Below, piece after piece: positions 6,109 to 8,630 of a stretch of DNA of 8,630 nucleotides. The notes under the pieces are model-generated. The model did no database searches. It saw only the letters and a program-made list of their open reading frames with translations, and was not told the DNA's origin. Source of the DNA: DASQDT01 sp036380435 (lineage in GTDB: Bacteria > Acidobacteriota > Blastocatellia > Pyrinomonadales > Pyrinomonadaceae). How positions within the stretch are numbered: the first letter of the stretch is position 1; the number at the start of each line of letters is the position of its first letter. The DNA lies in NCBI GenBank assembly GCA_036380435.1, contig DASVES010000147.1, positions 1-8,630 of the forward strand, given 5' to 3'. The translations under genes and the position numbers were made by a program.

Positions 6109-6124
6109 TGGCACGCTCGTTGCA
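6109..6124 (+). promoter_or_regulatory. Sigma-54 (RpoN) promoter, -24/-12 type
   Basis: TGGCACG-CTCG-TTGCA at 6109-6124 matches the sigma-54 consensus TGGCACG-N4-TTGCW at every position, with exactly 10 bases between the GG (6110-6111) and the GC (6122-6123). Counting 12 bases from the -12 element puts the transcription start near 6134-6136. No open reading frame of normal size follows on this strand; a structured RNA and terminator follow instead. Sigma-54 promoters need an activating AAA+ enhancer-binding protein, so the unit should be signal-controlled. Confidence 0.75.
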
Positions 6125-6133
6125 AAACGAGTA

Positions 6134-6370
6134 ATCGTTAAATGTAAGGGGGATAACAATAGAGTTATCGGGTCAGGCTCGGAGACGGCAGCGAGTGAAA
6201 ACTTTGGGGGAGGTTTTCTCTCACTTTAAGGCAGGCAGCCACTCTTTCGGGGGAACGGAGTAGTTGTTAAGCCTTTAGCGGTCAAAGGGCAAAAGTCGGG
6301 TTGCTGGTCGACGTTCTGTGAAGGCTTTGGGGGAACCTCACAGATAAGGCCAGCAACCCGCAATTTTTTT
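6134..6370 (+). ncRNA. Predicted sigma-54-dependent small RNA with four GGGGGA motifs, three in hairpin loops
   Basis: The span runs from the predicted sigma-54 start to a seven-T terminator, about 237 nt, with no convincing gene. GGGGGA occurs at 6148, 6206, 6249 and 6329. Three copies sit in loops: stem GTGA-AAAC/GTTT..TCAC (6195-6224, loop TTTGGGGGAG), stem ACTC/GAGT (6241-6261, loop with TTTCGGGGGAACG), and stem GTGAaGG/CCTCAC (6318-6341, loop CTTTGGGGGAA). Between the first and last, loop sequence is kept while stem bases change on both sides (AAAC/GTTT versus AGG/CCT), which argues for RNA structure. The first copy (6148) can lie in a weak loop GTTA/TAAC, or in an alternative GATAAC/GTTATC hairpin (6152-6169). 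Multiple GGA-bearing loops are the hallmark of CsrA/RsmA-sequestering RNAs, so that is the leading hypothesis. I do not recognise it as 6S, tmRNA, RNase P or SRP RNA. Confidence 0.6.
6297..6370 (+). terminator. Intrinsic terminator of the predicted small RNA, enclosing the last GGGGGA hairpin
   Basis: CGGGTTGCTGG (6297-6307) pairs perfectly with CCAGCAACCCG (6350-6360), 11 bp, followed by CAA and seven T residues (6364-6370). The inner hairpin CTGTGAaGG/CCTCACAG (6316-6342) with loop CTTTGGGGGAA sits on top of it, so the terminator stem and a motif loop are one structure. Confidence 0.88.
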
Positions 6371-6379
6371 CGGGTATAC

Positions 6380-6422
6380 AAAAAGGGCGCGCTGACTGCG
6401 GATAGTCCGCGCGCCCTTTTTT
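6380..6422. terminator. Bidirectional terminator between the small RNA and the convergent DUF6599-like gene
   Basis: A perfect 13-bp stem (AAAAAGGGCGCGC at 6380-6392 with its complement at 6409-6421) carries an inner GACT/AGTC stem (6394-6397 with 6404-6407). A-rich and T-rich flanks give a U-tract on both strands, so it can end the minus-strand gene (stop at 6440) and back up the small-RNA terminator. Confidence 0.9.
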
Positions 6423-6439
6423 CTACTTCGTCGGAGCTT

Positions 6440-7606
6440 TCACTTCTTCACGCCGCTGTCGAGCAGCCCGCCGGGTCTGACACGACGTGAGTTCACGTCT
6501 TCAAGGTCGAGGCGCAGCATCCCGCCGGCGTCCGTGAAGATTTCCGAGGCGGCCGAGCGAGCGCGGCGTCGGAGGAAGATGACGCCGCCGAAAAGCCCGC
6601 CCACACCGAGACAGACGAGGATGGCCACCCCCGTGGCCTTGAGCGTCGTGACGACGACGCCGCCCATCGTCGTCGTGAGATACCTCTCCCGCATCGTCTG
6701 CTCGTGCGGATTGCGCCCGAGCCAGCGCACGTCCTTCTCATACTTCACCTGATCTATTAAAGTCGCCGCCCGCTGCGCGTCAGGCACGCCGAAGACGAAA
6801 ACGGCGTAGTTGCCGACGCGCCGGTAGGCCGCAGGGACGCGCTCCGCTGACGCGCGGAGTTCGTCGATGCGCTGCGTGACGCGCGCGTCGTTGTCGGTCG
6901 CGTACTGCGGCGTGGTGAACTCGACGACGACGAGCCGTCCGTCGCCGTAAGGCGCGGTCGCGGCCTCGGCCCCACCCTCGAAGGAGACGGCGTCCAGAAC
7001 AGGCTCGTTGCCTGTCTGGGCCTTCAGAACGGGGAGCGATACGGCGTAGTCAACCTGCCCCTGAACCTTCTCCCATTCGGGAAGGTGGAGAGCGAGGACG
7101 GGCACGCCGCCTTCACCCGCGTCAAGCCCCTCGGCGATAAGACGCGCGACATTCAGCAGCAGGGCATCATTATTCGCCGACTCCGTCGCGGGTGAGACTT
7201 CGACGGCCGCCGGGCCTTTGAAGAAAAAGACTCCGCCTGAACTTGAGATACTAGCCGTCCCGACATCACCTGACTTGATGGGTGATGTCGGATGGTTGGG
7301 CGCTAAGTGAGTCAGCAGCGAAAAGGCGGCGGAGTCCGTGCTCGTCTTGATGAGAGTGACTTTGAACGTCTCACCGTCGGGCGAAACGTAAAGCCGCCGG
7401 GCGCGGGCGAGAATTCGGAAGTCTTCAGGATTTCCTGAGAGTCTGAAGTCGTCTTCCTCGACCGGCCCCTGCGCGCGTAGATCACCGACCCGGCCGGGCA
7501 GCAACGGGGCGGCCTCTTTAACCGAGACCGCTTGGGCGAACGTCGGGATGAAAAGGACGGCGAGCGACGAGGCGATAAGAACGAATCTGATGAGAGTTCG
7601 GAACAC
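6440..7606 (-). CDS. Secreted, C-terminally membrane-anchored protein resembling DUF6599
   Basis: 388 residues from the GTG at 7606, chosen because GGAAAGG lies 7 bases upstream and because it gives a clean signal peptide (R3, hydrophobic 6-22, cleavage after A-Q-A at 26). The open frame reaches a GTG at 7645 (401 residues). After the signal comes A-A-P-L-L-P-G-R-V-G, an alpha/beta-looking region without catalytic motifs I know, and one strong transmembrane segment at about 323-345 followed by R-R-R and a 40-residue tail. So the bulk is outside and the tail inside the cytoplasm. From memory it resembles acidobacterial proteins annotated DUF6599; function is unknown. It lies 130 bases downstream of the PH-domain gene on the same strand and could share its transcript. 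The bidirectional terminator at 6380-6422 follows. Confidence 0.78.
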   Translation of the reverse strand: MFRTLIRFVLIASSLAVLFIPTFAQAVSVKEAAPLLPGRVGDLRAQGPVEEDDFRLSGNPEDFRILARARRLYVSPDGETFKVTLIKTSTDSAAFSLLTHLAPNHPTSPIKSGDVGTASISSSGGVFFFKGPAAVEVSPATESANNDALLLNVARLIAEGLDAGEGGVPVLALHLPEWEKVQGQVDYAVSLPVLKAQTGNEPVLDAVSFEGGAEAATAPYGDGRLVVVEFTTPQYATDNDARVTQRIDELRASAERVPAAYRRVGNYAVFVFGVPDAQRAATLIDQVKYEKDVRWLGRNPHEQTMRERYLTTTMGGVVVTTLKATGVAILVCLGVGGLFGGVIFLRRRARSAASEIFTDAGGMLRLDLEDVNSRRVRPGGLLDSGVKK

Positions 7607-7736
7607 GACGAAACCTTTCCCGTTTAAGAAGGCGGCAATCAGCACGACTAGCTTAGACGCGCGCCGGGCCTGCGGGGTTCCCGGAAGAGTCGGATTGGCC
7701 GCTTCCTTACTGATTGATTTTAGGGTTTCGTCAATC

Positions 7737-8438
7737 TCAGCGCCAGCGGCGGAGTTCGCGCAGGAGCAAATCCATGTGGCGGCGCGGCTCGGGGATGTTA
7801 TCGAGGACGGTCGGGCCGCCGGTCTCGTTCGCGTTGTCGATGACGAGGTCGCCGAAGCCGCAGAGGCGCTGGAAGACGGTCGTCTTGACGGTCACGTCCT
7901 GAATGTTGCGCAGCGGCAGGTTGCGCGTCGTCTGGGAGATGAACCCCTCGTCGATCTCGATCTTCGAGTCGGTGAGCGTGTAGCGCACCATCTGGCGGCG
8001 GACGTGGTGGTAGGCGGGGATAAGGAGCAGGGCGAGCGCCAAAATGAAGGAGACGTAGGTGAGTCGGGGGTCAGGGGCGAAGTAGGCGAACAGGGCGACG
8101 AGAAGGATGCCGCCGAGCGCGGCCAGCAGGTAGCCGATTTTGATGAAGAGCATCGTCGGGCGGACGGTGAAGACGACGCGCTCGGCGTCGTCCTCCTGCC
8201 GGCCCGTCTGCGTGCGCGGGGCCGCGGCCGAAGGCTCGTGCGGCCGGGGTATGGGGACGACAGGCTGCGGCGGCCGAGTGGGCGGGCCGAGTGGCGTCCT
8301 CGCGGGAGAGCTGACGCGCGTCTCTTCGGAAGCGAGACGCGTCACTTCGGAGTCGGCGGTGGCGCCGCAGGTCGGACAGAAGCGCGCGGCCGGCGCCAAC
8401 TGTTCGCCGCAGTTCATGCAGAATTGTCGTATCGCCAT
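7737..8438 (-). CDS. Zinc-ribbon, two-TM, bacterial PH-domain (bPH2, DUF304-like) membrane protein
   Basis: 233 residues from the ATG at 8438, without a clear ribosome binding site. An N-terminal zinc ribbon has C7-M-N-C10 and C21-P-T-C24. A proline-rich, probably disordered linker runs to about 85. Two hydrophobic helices follow (about 96-120 and 127-146), the second ending H-H-V-R-R. A bPH2 domain occupies about 151-218, with the typical R-Y-T-L-T-D-S-K-I start and L-P-L-R-N-I-Q-D-V strand. The domain order matches the PF03703 membrane proteins found next to YdbS/YdbT-like genes. The zinc ribbon and PH domain should be cytoplasmic. No enzymatic activity is expected; a scaffold or membrane-associated regulatory role is a guess. 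A palindrome and a -10-like box precede it. Confidence 0.85.
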   Translation of the reverse strand: MAIRQFCMNCGEQLAPAARFCPTCGATADSEVTRLASEETRVSSPARTPLGPPTRPPQPVVPIPRPHEPSAAAPRTQTGRQEDDAERVVFTVRPTMLFIKIGYLLAALGGILLVALFAYFAPDPRLTYVSFILALALLLIPAYHHVRRQMVRYTLTDSKIEIDEGFISQTTRNLPLRNIQDVTVKTTVFQRLCGFGDLVIDNANETGGPTVLDNIPEPRRHMDLLLRELRRWR

Positions 8439-8446
8439 GAGCCAAG

Positions 8447-8462
8447 CCGCGACATGTCGCGG
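8447..8462. promoter_or_regulatory. 16-bp perfect palindrome, candidate operator of the PH-domain gene
   Basis: CCGCGACATGTCGCGG is its own complement over all 16 bases. It lies 8 bases before the ATG (8438) of the minus-strand gene and just downstream of its -10-like box, where a bound repressor would block transcription. It could also be a small RNA hairpin in the leader that hides the start site. Confidence 0.45.
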
Positions 8463-8470
8463 GAAGTCTA

Positions 8471-8476
8471 ACTATA
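8471..8476 (-). promoter_or_regulatory. -10-like element of the PH-domain gene
   Basis: On the minus strand this reads TATAGT, five of six matches to TATAAT, 32 bases before the ATG. No good -35 hexamer is present at 16-18 bases, so the promoter is weak, activator-dependent or uses another sigma factor. Confidence 0.35.
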
Positions 8477-8630
8477 ACGCGGTTGCAGCCATCATACAGG
8501 AAGCAAGCGGCGACAAGAAGAGGCAAGGTGAGGGAAAGAATCGTTCCCGAATCGTTTCAGCGATTGTATCGAGGTCACCATCATCACCCGATAGATGGCT
8601 GACCGGCGTGAGCGGGCAGCCATCAGGCTG
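8477..8630. other. Gene-free right end with short repeats
   Basis: No supported gene. GCAGCCATCA occurs twice in direct orientation (8485 and 8616). GATGGCTG (8594-8601) and CAGCCATC (8617-8624) form an 8-bp perfect inverted repeat with a 15-base loop that could be a terminator of a gene beyond the window, but the sequence after it is cut off. GAATCGTT is repeated with a 3-base gap (8536-8554 region). Confidence 0.4.

Noticed and set aside
6172..6195. Slight resemblance to the SRP RNA core (GTCAGG..CGGA..GCAGC)
   Set aside because: The GGAAGGAAGCAGC block is not intact and the expected long helix around it is missing.
6195..6263. 22-codon open frame (GTG start, GGAG about 10 bases upstream) inside the predicted small RNA
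   Set aside because: The related downstream copy at 6318 ends after nine codons, and the stems change in a compensating way that alters the peptide. RNA structure explains the similarity better, though a small peptide cannot be fully excluded.
7606..7736. Terminator or promoter between the two minus-strand genes
   Set aside because: A CCGGG/CCCGG stem lacks a T-tract, and a TTGACG box lacks a matching -10 element at the right distance.

Overview
The window is GC-rich bacterial chromosome with a strong C/G preference at third codon positions. A heptose-7-phosphate kinase end (LPS core synthesis), a lipoprotein signal and a DUF6599-like protein point to a Gram-negative (diderm) bacterium. My best guess is an Acidobacteriota member, perhaps Blastocatellia; this rests on protein resemblance from memory, not on a search.

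Layout. (1) 2-2681, plus strand: a tightly packed envelope operon. The 3' end of a PfkB-type heptose kinase overlaps an L,D-transpeptidase lipoprotein (TTGA junction), which overlaps a PBP4-type D-alanyl-D-alanine carboxypeptidase (ATGA junction). The carboxypeptidase makes the tetrapeptide donors that L,D-transpeptidases use, so the pairing makes functional sense. (2) 2684-3859: a dapF homologue bracketed by two inverted repeats, each built from tandem 7-bp units of different sequence. In this DapF both catalytic cysteines are replaced by serine. (3) 3906-4784: a terminator or attenuator hairpin, a structured leader, a small secreted 3D-domain (cell-wall lytic type) protein and a palindromic terminator. 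(4) 4868-5905: a Rhizobium etli type (ReAV-like, zinc-binding) asparaginase. (5) 5906-6439: a 534-bp gene-free region with a consensus sigma-54 promoter, a predicted RNA of about 235 nt and two strong terminators. The RNA carries four GGGGGA motifs, three of them in apical loops with compensating stem changes. (6) 6440-8438, minus strand: a secreted or membrane-anchored DUF6599-like protein and a zinc-ribbon/two-TM/bacterial PH-domain protein, the latter behind a 16-bp perfect palindrome. The last 190 bp hold no gene that I can see.

The genes are mainly about envelope building and remodelling (LPS heptose, peptidoglycan precursor and cross-linking, wall lysis, membrane proteins), with nitrogen release from asparagine beside a sigma-54 transcription unit. 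The two observations most worth following are the sigma-54-driven multi-hairpin RNA, which has the architecture of a protein-sequestering (CsrB/RsmZ-like) RNA, and the double-serine DapF.
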